This document shows positions 56,044-64,000 of a stretch of 64,000 nucleotides of DNA, one piece after another. Every line of letters begins with the position of its first letter. Position 1 is the stretch's first letter. This DNA comes from Flexistipes sinusarabici DSM 4947 (lineage in GTDB: Bacteria; Chrysiogenota; Deferribacteres; Deferribacterales; Flexistipitaceae), in NCBI RefSeq assembly GCF_000218625.1, contig NC_015672.1, forward strand, positions 62,001-126,000, read 5' to 3'. The notes beneath the pieces are model-generated. The model saw only the letters and a list, made by a program, of their open reading frames with translations, was not told the DNA's origin and did not search any database. Both the position numbers and the translations under genes were made by a program.

Positions 56044-57294
56044 TTATATTTTTATAAAACCTGTCAATATTAACGTGCCAAGTGAATTTTTGGCCATTTG
56101 TGTATTATTACCAAAAAATTTTAATATTTGCCCAACATTTCTTTTGCCATCGCACAGAGACAGAATTTTTCGTTCAAGTTCGCTGAAGTTACCTTCTGTT
56201 TGTCCTGCTGCCTGTGGAATCAGGTTGTCGTCATAAACGATTTTGTTAATTTCAGCCTTTTCTTCCAAATAATCACTAAAGCCGGACTTGAGATTATCCA
56301 TGTTTATGTAAACACTGTCCACTATGTCTCTATTATCAATGTTTTCGTCCACAAAATACCTTGATTCTTCCAGGTTGAGGGCAGTGTTGATCATGTTGTA
56401 GGTATAGTATTCAAATGTACTCTGTATTTGAGCATCGCTTATATCCATCGCTTTAAGCTGATCGTATATTTCGGCAAATGTATCGGTTTTGAAAAGCGAC
56501 ACACCGGTAACATGTTGGAAGATTTCAGATATCTGTTCAACCCCAAACTTGCTGCTTTTAGCAAAAAATAATTTTCCCTCATTGAAACTGAAGCTGAATG
56601 TTTTTTCGAAATTAAAGATATTCAGTACACCCGTTCCACTTTTCATAATGTTTATTAAATCGTCCAGTTCCGGGGATTCCCCCTTTATTTCCGCTTCCTG
56701 ATACCCTGTTTCAAGCTGAATCATTTTTTGAATTATTTTTCTCAGATGAGGCTGGACTGATTTGATAATTTTCGACTCCAAACCAGGAGCTTCATCTAAA
56801 ACGGAGGATTCGGATTCTGTTTCGGCACTTTCTTCCGGTACACTTTTGTCCTCTGCCGGTGCTTCCGAAACAAGAGGTTCCTCAGGAATCTTTGTTTTCT
56901 CCTCCGGGATATTTGCAGCCTGTTCTTCTTTTGCACCGAGCATTTCTTCCATTTTCTCCACTATTTCATCAGGCTGAAAGGGTTTGGGGATATAGTCAAT
57001 GTTAGCAAACTTGGCGATAAATTTTTCACCAACGTCTTCTGCTTTGGAAGTTATTAACAAAATAGGAATGTCCAAATTCAGCTCGTTTCTGACTATTTTG
57101 CAAAACTGAAAGCCGTTGACTTTAGGCATGATAAAGTCCAGAAGTATAATGTCAGGTTTGTAATTTTTGACAAATTCCAGCCCCTCTTCTCCGTTATCGG
57201 AGAGTATCAGGTCGTATTCATCATCATCAAATATCATTTTAAAAAGTCTGTGCATAGTTTCGCTATCATCGATAGCTAAAATTCTGGTTGGCAT
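56044..57294 (-). CDS. Receiver with PatA/DUF4388-like output (PilG-like)
   Basis: A 416-residue response regulator. The N-terminal receiver (ILAIDDSETMHRLFKMIF, phospho-Asp in IILLDFIMPKVNGFQF, ITSKAED, PKPFQ) is followed by an acidic linker of about 50 residues. A long alpha/beta region (about 190-350: SGTGVLNIFNFEKTFSFSFNEGKLFFAKS) resembles DUF4388/PATAN. A winged-helix-like C-terminus follows (RKILSLCDGKRNVGQILKFFG). A PatA-type receiver first in a pil-like operon corresponds to cyanobacterial PilG. It is the first gene of the operon and has its own promoter. Confidence 0.8.
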   Translation of the reverse strand: MPTRILAIDDSETMHRLFKMIFDDDEYDLILSDNGEEGLEFVKNYKPDIILLDFIMPKVNGFQFCKIVRNELNLDIPILLITSKAEDVGEKFIAKFANIDYIPKPFQPDEIVEKMEEMLGAKEEQAANIPEEKTKIPEEPLVSEAPAEDKSVPEESAETESESSVLDEAPGLESKIIKSVQPHLRKIIQKMIQLETGYQEAEIKGESPELDDLINIMKSGTGVLNIFNFEKTFSFSFNEGKLFFAKSSKFGVEQISEIFQHVTGVSLFKTDTFAEIYDQLKAMDISDAQIQSTFEYYTYNMINTALNLEESRYFVDENIDNRDIVDSVYINMDNLKSGFSDYLEEKAEINKIVYDDNLIPQAAGQTEGNFSELERKILSLCDGKRNVGQILKFFGNNTQMAKNSLGTLILTGFIKI

Positions 57295-57355
57295 GTCCGC
57301 CCTCTTGTCGTAATTTTGTTATATTTTAATAAAAAATTGCTGTATATTCCCAACA

Positions 57356-57383
57356 ATTATAGCATAGATATAAATATTTCAAA
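57356..57383 (-). promoter_or_regulatory. Extended -10 promoter of the chemosensory operon
   Basis: The minus strand shows TATAAT (57361-57356) preceded by TG at 57364-57363, an extended -10. A TTTGAA at 57383-57378 lies 16 bp upstream. The leader before ATG 57294 is about 55 nt. It lets the operon be transcribed separately from coaD, whose end lies 7 nt from the promoter. Confidence 0.6.
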
Positions 57384-57389
57384 CAAAAA

Positions 57390-57863
57390 TCAATTAAATT
57401 TTTCTGCAATGAGCCTTTCGACAGAATCAGGAACGAATTTTTTAACGTCACCTCCCAATCTTGCAATCTCGCGAATCATGCTTGAACTCAGGAAGATATA
57501 ACTCATATTGGGCATGAGGAAAACCGTTTCACATTCTTCGTTGAGCTGTCTGTTCATCAGAGCAAGCTGAAGTTCGTACTCAAAGTCAGAGACAGCTCTT
57601 AACCCCCTTAATAAGACGTTTATCTTTTTCTTCTGCATGAAGTTGGAGAGCAGACAGCTGAACGGCTCAACGTTTACATTGGGCAGGTGTTTTGTAGCAC
57701 TTATGGTGGAATCAACGCGTTCTTCAAGGGTGAAAAGTGGATTTTTACCGGGATTTTCTGCTATTGCCACAAGAAGATGGTTAAACATTTTTGCGCCGCG
57801 CTCAATAATATCGAGGTGACCGTTGGTTAGAGGATCAAAAGTACCCGGGTAGATAGCGGTCAT
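57390..57863 (-). CDS. coaD: Phosphopantetheine adenylyltransferase
   Basis: Fourth step of CoA synthesis, 157 residues. YPGTFDPLTNGHLDIIERG (T/H-x-G-H nucleotidyltransferase signature), VLLRGLRAVSDFEYELQLALMNRQL, and YIFLSSSMIREIARLGGDV are all intact. It overlaps rsmD by 4 nt; the rsmD-coaD pair is widespread in bacteria. Confidence 0.97.
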   Translation of the reverse strand: MTAIYPGTFDPLTNGHLDIIERGAKMFNHLLVAIAENPGKNPLFTLEERVDSTISATKHLPNVNVEPFSCLLSNFMQKKKINVLLRGLRAVSDFEYELQLALMNRQLNEECETVFLMPNMSYIFLSSSMIREIARLGGDVKKFVPDSVERLIAEKFN

Positions 57864-58396
57864 TGTTCTCCTCTGAATATACGAATCATCGTGTCTCCAT
57901 ATCTTCGCTCATCCGTTAGTTTCATACCTGTCCCGGAGTAATCAATATCGGTGTTTATATGTTCTTCATAAATCAGAATGCCATTTTTTTCAAGTATTTC
58001 GTTATTTTTTACTAACGTCAGGATTTCTCTGGGTGAGTAAAAACCATAGGGAGGGTCTATAAAAACAATATTATACTTTCTTTTTTCACAGCTTTTAAGG
58101 AATCTTCTGAAATCTTTCTTTATAATTCTGAAGTTTTTTATATCGATATCTGAAGTATTTTTTTTGACTGATGAAACATTTATGTCCACAAAGTCAACCC
58201 ATCCTGCACCCCTGCTTAACGCTTCCACACCGAATATTCCGGAACCGGCAAACAAATCCAGAACAAAAGCGGACTGGATTCTGTCCTGAATTATAGAAAA
58301 CAAGGCTAATCTTATTTTATCGGTGGTTGGCCTTATCCTGGAGGATTTCGGCAAAGTGACTTGTCTGCCCTTTAAAAAGCCTGAAGTTACCCTCAA
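57860..58396 (-). CDS. rsmD: 16S rRNA (guanine(966)-N2)-methyltransferase
   Basis: SAM-dependent rRNA methyltransferase, 178 residues. LRVTSGFLKGRQV at the start, RIRPTTDKIRLALFSII, LDLFAGSGIFGVEALSRGA and the catalytic FIDPPYGF. The start is TTG 58396, with GGGAG 7 nt upstream; an in-frame ATG at 58453 would add 19 residues of unsupported sequence. The gene overlaps the 3' end of the radical SAM gene by 80 nt, a large overlap in a different frame. Confidence 0.93.
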   Translation of the reverse strand: MRVTSGFLKGRQVTLPKSSRIRPTTDKIRLALFSIIQDRIQSAFVLDLFAGSGIFGVEALSRGAGWVDFVDINVSSVKKNTSDIDIKNFRIIKKDFRRFLKSCEKRKYNIVFIDPPYGFYSPREILTLVKNNEILEKNGILIYEEHINTDIDYSGTGMKLTDERRYGDTMIRIFRGEQ

Positions 58397-59336
58397 TGAA
58401 TTGCTCCCGGATGAATTTATAAACCTGGTGCATATCAAACAGATTGTTTCCATCCACTATTTTATACAATGAAAGTTTTTTCACAAGAGATTTATATCCT
58501 GCTGCCCTGCTGCCGTCTTTTGATGAGACGAGGTTGTTGCCGCTTTCACTAAAATAGAGCATAAGAGCAAGGGTTCTTATCAGATCTCCGAAAGCCGGAT
58601 GAAAAGGGCCTGCTGCGATATCCGAATAGTCAAGGTTTTCAGTGGGTATACCGATTCTCAGTATTTCTGTTCCGTTACTTATGCACGCTGCAGTACAGTA
58701 CAGACAAATCTGTAACGCTTCACTGAGTGTCAGAGGAGTGTATTCACCGACTTTGTAATATTTTTCCAGAGGTGTGTTTTTGAAGATAACGGTGGGATAG
58801 AGTCTAAAGCCGCGGGGTTTAAATGAAAGCAAAACTTCAAATCCTTCTAAAAATTCATCTGCTGAATCGCTGTACATTCCGGGCATCACCTGGGCTACTG
58901 TGTAAAAGTTTTCACAAGACATCCGTAAAGATTTGAGAGCCTTGTTTGCATCGTAAGGTCTTAAATTTTCAGAGAGTGCTTTATCATTCAATGTCTGGAT
59001 ACCCAGCTCCACTTCTGTAACGCAGTTTGTCTTTAACTCATCAATAATATTTTTGTTTATACAGTCAGGGCGGGTTGATACCCTTATTTCTTCGAATCCG
59101 TATTCCCGGCTTATTCTGTACATCGTCTGCCGTAATTCTTCCTGAAGACAGGTAAAGCTTCCGCCGAAAAAGGCAATTTTATTAAAACTGCCTGAAGAAG
59201 TAACGGTTTTTATTTGAGAAACTACGGAGTGAGTAATCTCTGATTGGCTGAACCCGGTTAAACTGTTTTGATCACAATAAAGGCATCTGTTAGTACATCC
59301 TGCAAATGGGATAAAGACAGGGCAGATCTTACTCAT
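58317..59336 (-). CDS. Elp3-like radical SAM protein
   Basis: A 339-residue radical SAM protein with the cluster motif CTNRCLYC near residue 13. The rest is typical of short bacterial Elp3-like proteins: KIAFFGGSFTCL, STRPDCINK, TEVELGIQTLN, VAQVMPGMY and FRLYPTVIFKNTPL. No acetyltransferase domain is attached. Proteins of this type often lie next to rnc in bacteria; the substrate is not known to me. I use ATG 59336, overlapping the rnc stop by 8 nt. Confidence 0.87.
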   Translation of the reverse strand: MSKICPVFIPFAGCTNRCLYCDQNSLTGFSQSEITHSVVSQIKTVTSSGSFNKIAFFGGSFTCLQEELRQTMYRISREYGFEEIRVSTRPDCINKNIIDELKTNCVTEVELGIQTLNDKALSENLRPYDANKALKSLRMSCENFYTVAQVMPGMYSDSADEFLEGFEVLLSFKPRGFRLYPTVIFKNTPLEKYYKVGEYTPLTLSEALQICLYCTAACISNGTEILRIGIPTENLDYSDIAAGPFHPAFGDLIRTLALMLYFSESGNNLVSSKDGSRAAGYKSLVKKLSLYKIVDGNNLFDMHQVYKFIREQFIEGNFRLFKGQTSHFAEILQDKANHR

Positions 59337-60015
59337 TAACAAGTTTTTTTAAGGCTGCACCGGCGGCGTTCTGTTCGGCTCTTTTTTTGCTTTTTCCCTT
59401 TCCGTATCCGAGAATTGAGCCCTCTGCAGCAACGGCAATGGTGAAGACTTTGTCATGTTCCGGGCCTTCTTCACTTATCACTTCATATTCAGGCAGGCAC
59501 TCAAACTTCTTTTGTGTCAGCTTCTGCAGTTCCGTTTTATTATCCACAAAAGATCTGTTGCTTATGGTATCGTCTATTTTATTTACCATAAGATCCAGTA
59601 CAACCTTTTTTGCCTGTTCGTACCCTCCGTCCAGATAAATAGCCGCAACCAGAGATTCAAAAATATCACACAGGAGTGAAGGTTTCTCCTGCCCCCCGCT
59701 CTGGGCTTCGCCTTTGCCAAGTTTTACGTAGCTGCCCAAATTCAATGCAGCGGCAATTTTGGAGAGAAAATCCTCGCTGACAAAATAACCCCGGTACATG
59801 GAAAGAATGCCTTCATCAAAAGTTTTATACTCTTTTAACAGGTATTCGGAGACGATTAACTGTAATACGGCATCACCCAGGAACTCCAAACGCTCGTAAT
59901 TTCTGTTCAGGTTCTGCTCATTTGAATAAGATCTATGAGTTACAGCTTCAAACAAAAGACCACTGTTTGAAAAATTGTAATTGATTTTATCCTGTAGTTT
60001 ACTAAGCATACTCAT
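59329..60015 (-). CDS. rnc: Ribonuclease III
   Basis: Double-strand RNA endonuclease, 228 residues. The RNase III signature NYERLEFLGDAVLQLIVSEYL is at about residues 39-59, with the second metal-binding acidic stretch at CDIFESLVAAIYLDGGY. A double-stranded RNA-binding domain occupies the last 70 residues (KTELQKLTQKKFECLPEYEVISEEG to KKRAEQNAAGAALKKL). It starts 2 nt after fabF ends and is in the same transcript. Confidence 0.97.
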   Translation of the reverse strand: MSMLSKLQDKINYNFSNSGLLFEAVTHRSYSNEQNLNRNYERLEFLGDAVLQLIVSEYLLKEYKTFDEGILSMYRGYFVSEDFLSKIAAALNLGSYVKLGKGEAQSGGQEKPSLLCDIFESLVAAIYLDGGYEQAKKVVLDLMVNKIDDTISNRSFVDNKTELQKLTQKKFECLPEYEVISEEGPEHDKVFTIAVAAEGSILGYGKGKSKKRAEQNAAGAALKKLVNE

Positions 60016-60017
60016 TG

Positions 60018-61253
60018 TTAATATTTTTTGAGAATAAGTGTAGCATTGGTTCCGCCGAAACCAAGTGAATTTGATAGTGCATACTTTATGTCTTTATTCA
60101 CGGCCTTTTGGGGGATATATTCAAGGTCGCATTTTTCATCCGGATTTTCCAGATTTGCAGTGGGAGGAAGTACACCGTTTTTCAAGGCCAAAGCTGAATA
60201 GATAGCCTCGACACTCCCCGCAGCGCCCAAAAGGTGGCCGGTCATTGATTTGGTGGAGCTGATTAGAAGCTTTTTTGCATGTTCTCCGAAAGCATTTTTT
60301 ATAGCTCTGGTTTCGATTACATCGTTATAGGGGGTGGCAGTGCCGTGAGCATTTATATAGTCTATATCTTCCGGAGATATTCCTGCGTTTTTCAGAGCCA
60401 TTAATATACAGCGCCTTGCTCCGTCACCACTCTCATCCGGAGCTGTTATGTGATAGGCATCGCTGGTCAGTCCATAACCGACAACTTCAGCCAAAATATT
60501 TGCACCTCTGCTTAAAGCGTGTTCAAGTTCCTCCAATATAATAACACCCGAGCCTTCGCCCATTACAAAACCGTCTCTTTCTCTGTCAAAAGGTCTGCTT
60601 GCCGCAGTCGGGTTGTCATTTCTCCTGGACAGTGCCTTCATATTGGAAAATCCACCCACTGCAAGTGGGGTAATGGCACTTTCAGAGCCGCCTGCAAACA
60701 TAATATCCGCATCGCTACGCTTAATTATCTGATAGGCATCCCCAATGGCGTGAGCACCTGTGGCGCATGCAGTCACAACACTGCTGTTAGGGCCTTTCAG
60801 ACCATATTTTATTGAGGTCATACCGCTTGCCATATTTATAATTGCCGAAGGTATAAAAAAAGGCGAGATTCTTTTAGGTCCCTTTGTTCTGAAAATTTCA
60901 TGGGTATCTTCAATAGTTTTAAATCCGCCGATGCCGGAGCCGATAATTGTTCCCGCACGTTCACTGTCAATACGGTTAACATCTAAGCCGGAAGTTTGAA
61001 CAGCCAGTTCTGCAGCAGCCAAAGATAATACTATAAATCTGTCGAATTTTCTGCAGTCTTTTTTGTCAACAAAATCTTCAGGATTAAAATTTTTTACCTC
61101 ACCTGCTATTTTAACGGGAAAATCGGAAGTATCAAAATGTGTGATTTCGCCGATACCACTTTTGCCTGAAGTTATATTTTTCCAGTTTTCTTCTATTCCA
61201 ATACCAACAGGCGTTACAAGGCCTGCTCCGGTAATGACTACTCTTCTTTGCAC
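60018..61253 (-). CDS. fabF: Beta-ketoacyl-ACP synthase II
   Basis: Elongating condensing enzyme of fatty-acid synthesis, 411 residues from GTG 61253 (GGAGG 5 nt upstream). The active Cys is in VTACATGAHAIGDAY. The catalytic His residues are in INAHGTATPYNDVIET and TKSMTGHLLGAAGSVEA. GVMGEGS is conserved as GFVMGEGSGVIILEELE, and the C-terminal NSLGFGGTNATLIL is present. A hairpin lies between it and acpP. Confidence 0.97.
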   Translation of the reverse strand: MQRRVVITGAGLVTPVGIGIEENWKNITSGKSGIGEITHFDTSDFPVKIAGEVKNFNPEDFVDKKDCRKFDRFIVLSLAAAELAVQTSGLDVNRIDSERAGTIIGSGIGGFKTIEDTHEIFRTKGPKRISPFFIPSAIINMASGMTSIKYGLKGPNSSVVTACATGAHAIGDAYQIIKRSDADIMFAGGSESAITPLAVGGFSNMKALSRRNDNPTAASRPFDRERDGFVMGEGSGVIILEELEHALSRGANILAEVVGYGLTSDAYHITAPDESGDGARRCILMALKNAGISPEDIDYINAHGTATPYNDVIETRAIKNAFGEHAKKLLISSTKSMTGHLLGAAGSVEAIYSALALKNGVLPPTANLENPDEKCDLEYIPQKAVNKDIKYALSNSLGFGGTNATLILKKY

Positions 61254-61265
61254 AAAAACCTCCGT

Positions 61266-61297
61266 AAAAAAGGATGGAAGAAGGTTTTCCTTCTTCC
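61266..61297 (-). terminator. Intercistronic hairpin with T-run between acpP and fabF
   Basis: On the minus strand GGAAGAAGG (61297-61289) pairs with CCTTCTTCC (61284-61276) around AAAA and is followed by ATCCTTTTTT (61275-61266). Placed just after the acpP stop it probably acts as a partial terminator or mRNA-stabilising hairpin that keeps acpP expression above fabF. The fabF ribosome-binding site lies immediately after it. Confidence 0.7.
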
Positions 61298-61305
61298 TTT
61301 ATTCC

Positions 61306-61542
61306 TTACTGTACATGTTTTTTGATATGCTCTACAGCATCCTGAACAGTTTTGATTTTTTCTGCTTCTTCATCAGGTATTTCTAAATCGAATTCCTCTT
61401 CAAATGCCATAATAAGTTCCACTGTGTCCAGTGAATCAGCTCCGAGGTCGTCAATAAATGAAGCTTCCGGTTTAACCTCTTCTTCATCAATGTTCAACTG
61501 TTCCGCAATAATCTCTTTTACTTTTGCATCTACATCAGCCAT
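61306..61542 (-). CDS. acpP: Acyl carrier protein
   Basis: A 78-residue acidic carrier with the phosphopantetheine attachment Ser in [35 protein letters not shown] and [21 protein letters not shown] complete the fold. It lies between fabG and fabF in the standard order. Confidence 0.98.
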   Translation of the reverse strand: MADVDAKVKEIIAEQLNIDEEEVKPEASFIDDLGADSLDTVELIMAFEEEFDLEIPDEEAEKIKTVQDAVEHIKKHVQ

Positions 61543-61578
61543 TTTGTCCTCCTAGATTTATTAGCTCTATAATTGCTT

Positions 61579-62322
61579 TTATCCTAAATACATTCCGCCG
61601 TTTACATGCAGAATCTGACCGGTTATATAGTCGGAATCCGAAGAAGCGAGGAATCTGACTGTACCGTTAATATCTTCCGGCTTTCCGAATTCTGCAAGCG
61701 GGATTTTGCTTTTCATATCCTGCTTTACATCATCTGTCAAGCTTTCAGTCATTTCTGTTTCTATAAAACCGGGTGCCACTGCGTTTACGCGAATACCTCT
61801 TGATGCCAGCTCCAAACTCAGTGATTTTGTGAGCCCCACCAGTCCGCTTTTGCTTGATACGTAATTAGCCTGCCCTACATTGCCTGTATAGGCTACGACA
61901 CTGCTAATATTGATGATTTTGCCATAACGTTTTTTCATCATTGACTTTGCAGCCGCCCTGGAGCATAAGAACGCTCCTTTAAGATTAGTGGCAATGACAT
62001 CATCAAATTCAGAAGTTTTCATCCTGATGAAAAGATTGTCTTTTGTTATTCCGGCGTTGTTAATCAAAATATCCACTTTGCCGAAATTATTTTCTATTTG
62101 TTTGAACATTTCTTTAACATCATCTTCTTTTGAGATGTCTGCTCCTGCGGTCATGCAGACTCCGCCCGAAGATGCGATAGATTCAGCAACTTTGTCAGCC
62201 TGTTCTTTGCTGGAGGAATAATTTATGCATACCCTGGCGCCGTGTGCTGCAAAATCTTCTGCTAAAGATTTTCCTATACCTTTGGATGAGCCGGTTACAA
62301 GGACAACTTTGTCTTTAAACAT
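61579..62322 (-). CDS. fabG: 3-oxoacyl-ACP reductase
   Basis: NADPH-dependent short-chain dehydrogenase, 247 residues. Cofactor loop VTGSSKGIGKSLAEDF, NNAG motif in ILINNAGITKDN, and catalytic Ser...Tyr-x-x-x-Lys in INISSVVAYTGNVGQANYVSSK. The C-terminal TGQILHVNGGMYLG is typical. It overlaps the fabD end by 8 nt. Confidence 0.98.
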   Translation of the reverse strand: MFKDKVVLVTGSSKGIGKSLAEDFAAHGARVCINYSSSKEQADKVAESIASSGGVCMTAGADISKEDDVKEMFKQIENNFGKVDILINNAGITKDNLFIRMKTSEFDDVIATNLKGAFLCSRAAAKSMMKKRYGKIINISSVVAYTGNVGQANYVSSKSGLVGLTKSLSLELASRGIRVNAVAPGFIETEMTESLTDDVKQDMKSKIPLAEFGKPEDINGTVRFLASSDSDYITGQILHVNGGMYLG

Positions 62323-63250
62323 TTAAATCCTCCAATTTGCCAAGATCTTCAATGCCGGATATATTTACGCAGTTTATTTTTCTGTCTATTTTTTTCATTA
62401 AACCTGTAAGAACACTCCCTGCACCCACTTCAATAAAATTTTCCGTTCCGTCTGCAACCATATTTAAGACAAGATCTTCCCATAAAACAGGGCTGGCAAT
62501 CTGTTTAACAAAGTTTTCACGGACGGTTTCCGCTTTCTTTTCTTTTTTTGCATCGACATTACTGTAAACGGGAATGTTTAAGTCGTTTATGGTTACATCT
62601 TTTAAATAGTTTTGCATATTTTCCGCCGCAGGTTTCATGAGGCTGCAATGGAAAGGTGCGCTTACGGGCAGCTTTACCGCTCTTTTTATACCGTACTCCC
62701 TGTACCTTTCAAGCGCCTTTTCAACAGCCTGGATATTACCGGCCAGGACTGTTTGTGCCGGAGAATTGAAGTTGGCAGGTTCAAGCACTGATTGGGTTTC
62801 TTTGGAAATATCTCCGCACATTCTCAGGATGTCTTCTCTTTTTGCCCCCATGACTGCCAGCATGCCTCCGGCTCCAACAGGGACGGCTTCCTGCATGAAT
62901 TTACCGCGGTTATGAACAGCTTTGACAACATCTTCGAAAGTCATTCCACCGGCAGCAACTACGGCAGTGTATTCGCCGAGGGAATGTCCGGCATAGCCAG
63001 TTATATCATGTATTTGTTCTTTTATTATTTCAAAAATTGCCAAGCTGGTTGTAAGCAGTGCAGGTTGAGCATTGTATGTTAATGTCAGTGTTTCCTCGGG
63101 ACCGGTAAAAATGATATCGGTTAAAGAAAAGCCCAGAGCCGAGTCGGCTTTTTCAAAAACATCTTTAGCAGATTTATAATTGATGTAAAAATCTTTGCCC
63201 ATTCCCACAAACTGGGATCCCTGACCGGGAAAAATTACACCTGTACTCAT
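62315..63250 (-). CDS. fabD: Malonyl-CoA:ACP transacylase
   Basis: 311 residues. FPGQGSQFVGMGKDF at the start, active-site Ser in GYAGHSLGEYTAVVAAGG, catalytic His in PVSAPFHCSLMKPA, and ENFIEVGAGSVLTGLMKKI near the end. It loads malonyl groups on the ACP encoded two genes downstream. AGGTATAGGTTACT precedes ATG 63250. Confidence 0.97.
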   Translation of the reverse strand: MSTGVIFPGQGSQFVGMGKDFYINYKSAKDVFEKADSALGFSLTDIIFTGPEETLTLTYNAQPALLTTSLAIFEIIKEQIHDITGYAGHSLGEYTAVVAAGGMTFEDVVKAVHNRGKFMQEAVPVGAGGMLAVMGAKREDILRMCGDISKETQSVLEPANFNSPAQTVLAGNIQAVEKALERYREYGIKRAVKLPVSAPFHCSLMKPAAENMQNYLKDVTINDLNIPVYSNVDAKKEKKAETVRENFVKQIASPVLWEDLVLNMVADGTENFIEVGAGSVLTGLMKKIDRKINCVNISGIEDLGKLEDLNV

Positions 63251-63270
63251 AGTAACCTATACCTCCGAAA

Positions 63271-64000
63271 TTAAAGGGTAAAAGACATGGAGCCCCATGT
63301 CAGGCCGCCGCCGAAAGCCGCACTTACGATATTGTCCCCTTGCTTGATTCTGCCGTCTTTTACTGCAAGGTCCAAAGATGTGGGTATTGTTGCAGCGGAG
63401 GTGTTGCCGAATTTATTTAAAGTCACGATAACCCTTTCACTGCTCAGGCCGATACGTTTTGCAGCTGCATCTATTATGCGGATATTTGCCTGATGAGGGA
63501 TGAACCAGTCCACATCTTCAGATGAGAAGCCGCTCTTTTTTACTGCAGTAGCGGTAGCTTCCGCCATTGCCGTGACTGCAATCTTAAAAACCTCATTGCC
63601 TTTCATTTTAATCAGTTCTGATTCCAAATTGAGCTTGTCTCTTTGTGAAAAAAAATTGGATCCGAGTGCCGGCAATTTCAATAAATCAGCGTGCTTTCCG
63701 TTTGCATACATATTTATTGTTCTGATTCCGGGTTTATCAGACCTGGACATTACAACCGCACCTGCTCCGTCACCGAAAAGTATGCAGGTATTCCTGTCTT
63801 TCCAATCCACAAAGGATGAAAGTTTTTCAGCCCCAACAACAAGTATGTTGTCAGCCATGCGGTTTTTGATTAATGAATCGGCCACGCCTGCAGCATATAT
63901 GAAGCCGGTACATGCTGCACTCACATCAAATGCAAATCCTTTCTTTATGCCAAGCATATGCTGAAGTCTGCATGCTCCGGACGGCATCACCGTATCAGGA
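63271..64000 (-). CDS. fabH: Beta-ketoacyl-ACP synthase III (partial, 5' end outside the window)
   Basis: Condenses acyl-CoA with malonyl-ACP to start fatty-acid chains. About 242 C-terminal residues are visible of the usual 320-330. The frame is open to the window edge (residues PDTVMPSGACRLQHMLG). Active Cys in DVSAACTGFIYAAG, LFGDGAGAVV, His in DWFIPHQANIRIIDAA, Asn in LNKFGNTSAATIP, and the end AFGGGLTWGSMSFTL. An internal GTG or ATG could be mistaken for a start, but the frame clearly continues. Confidence 0.97.
   Translation of the reverse strand, partial: PDTVMPSGACRLQHMLGIKKGFAFDVSAACTGFIYAAGVADSLIKNRMADNILVVGAEKLSSFVDWKDRNTCILFGDGAGAVVMSRSDKPGIRTINMYANGKHADLLKLPALGSNFFSQRDKLNLESELIKMKGNEVFKIAVTAMAEATATAVKKSGFSSEDVDWFIPHQANIRIIDAAAKRIGLSSERVIVTLNKFGNTSAATIPTSLDLAVKDGRIKQGDNIVSAAFGGGLTWGSMSFTL

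Overview
The window is a gene-dense stretch of an AT-rich bacterial chromosome with almost no accessory DNA. Gene content suggests a Gram-negative, anaerobic or microaerophilic, salt-exposed bacterium. The markers are SecDF-YajC, an RseC-like protein, FeoB/FeoA, CoA-disulfide reductase-rhodanese, pyruvate phosphate dikinase, betaine-type osmolyte importers and a chemoreceptor with a CXXCH haem motif. The overall style fits Deferribacterota (a Flexistipes or Deferribacter relative); that assignment is inference from protein flavour, not a database match. I saw no rRNA, tRNA, CRISPR array, prophage or complete insertion sequence.

Layout. 1-3.6 kb: a structured leader, a frameshifted BCCT osmolyte transporter, a betaine-binding protein, a trypsin-fold protein lacking its catalytic serine, and a decayed PAS-like fragment. 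3.7-8 kb: glnE, a ThiE-like protein and a convergent IclR regulator. 8-11 kb: an iron-uptake unit (feoB, FeoA-domain protein, RseC-like) behind a promoter with an overlapping palindrome, flanked on both sides by related repeat DNA. 11-15 kb (minus): mtaB, CoA-disulfide reductase-rhodanese, purC. 15-17.8 kb: glnD. 17.8-27.3 kb (minus): two CPA2-like membrane proteins, a cupin, ndk, thrC, queA, tgt, yajC, secD, secF. 27.4-35.9 kb (plus): a small Cys protein, ispF, glyS, ppdK, a two-gene RdgC-like pair, a histidine kinase and a receiver. 35.9-37.4 kb (minus): argB, pcm. 37.7-39.4 kb: an unrecognised protein with a degenerate PEP-utilising-enzyme look. 39.5-39.9 kb: a 350-bp non-coding inverted-repeat element.

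39.9-64 kb is all minus strand. Read in the direction of transcription it holds a fatty-acid block (fabH-fabD-fabG-acpP-fabF) running into rnc, an Elp3-like radical SAM gene, rsmD and coaD. A Pil/Chp-type chemosensory operon follows (PatA/DUF4388-type receiver, PilH-like receiver, CheW, methyl-accepting protein, CheA-receiver hybrid, CheW-like protein, acidic receiver) and runs into purM-purN. The last block is MOSC-MogA fusion, tmk, holB, ricT, metG, tatD, a receiver and two UspA proteins.

Most points of interest are variations inside known families: a queA with no usable AUG/GUG/UUG start, RdgC apparently split into two genes, a pseudoprotease, an antiporter pair in which one partner has lost the conserved Asp, a haem-motif chemoreceptor in a cyanobacteria-like pil operon, and a MITE-like non-coding element.
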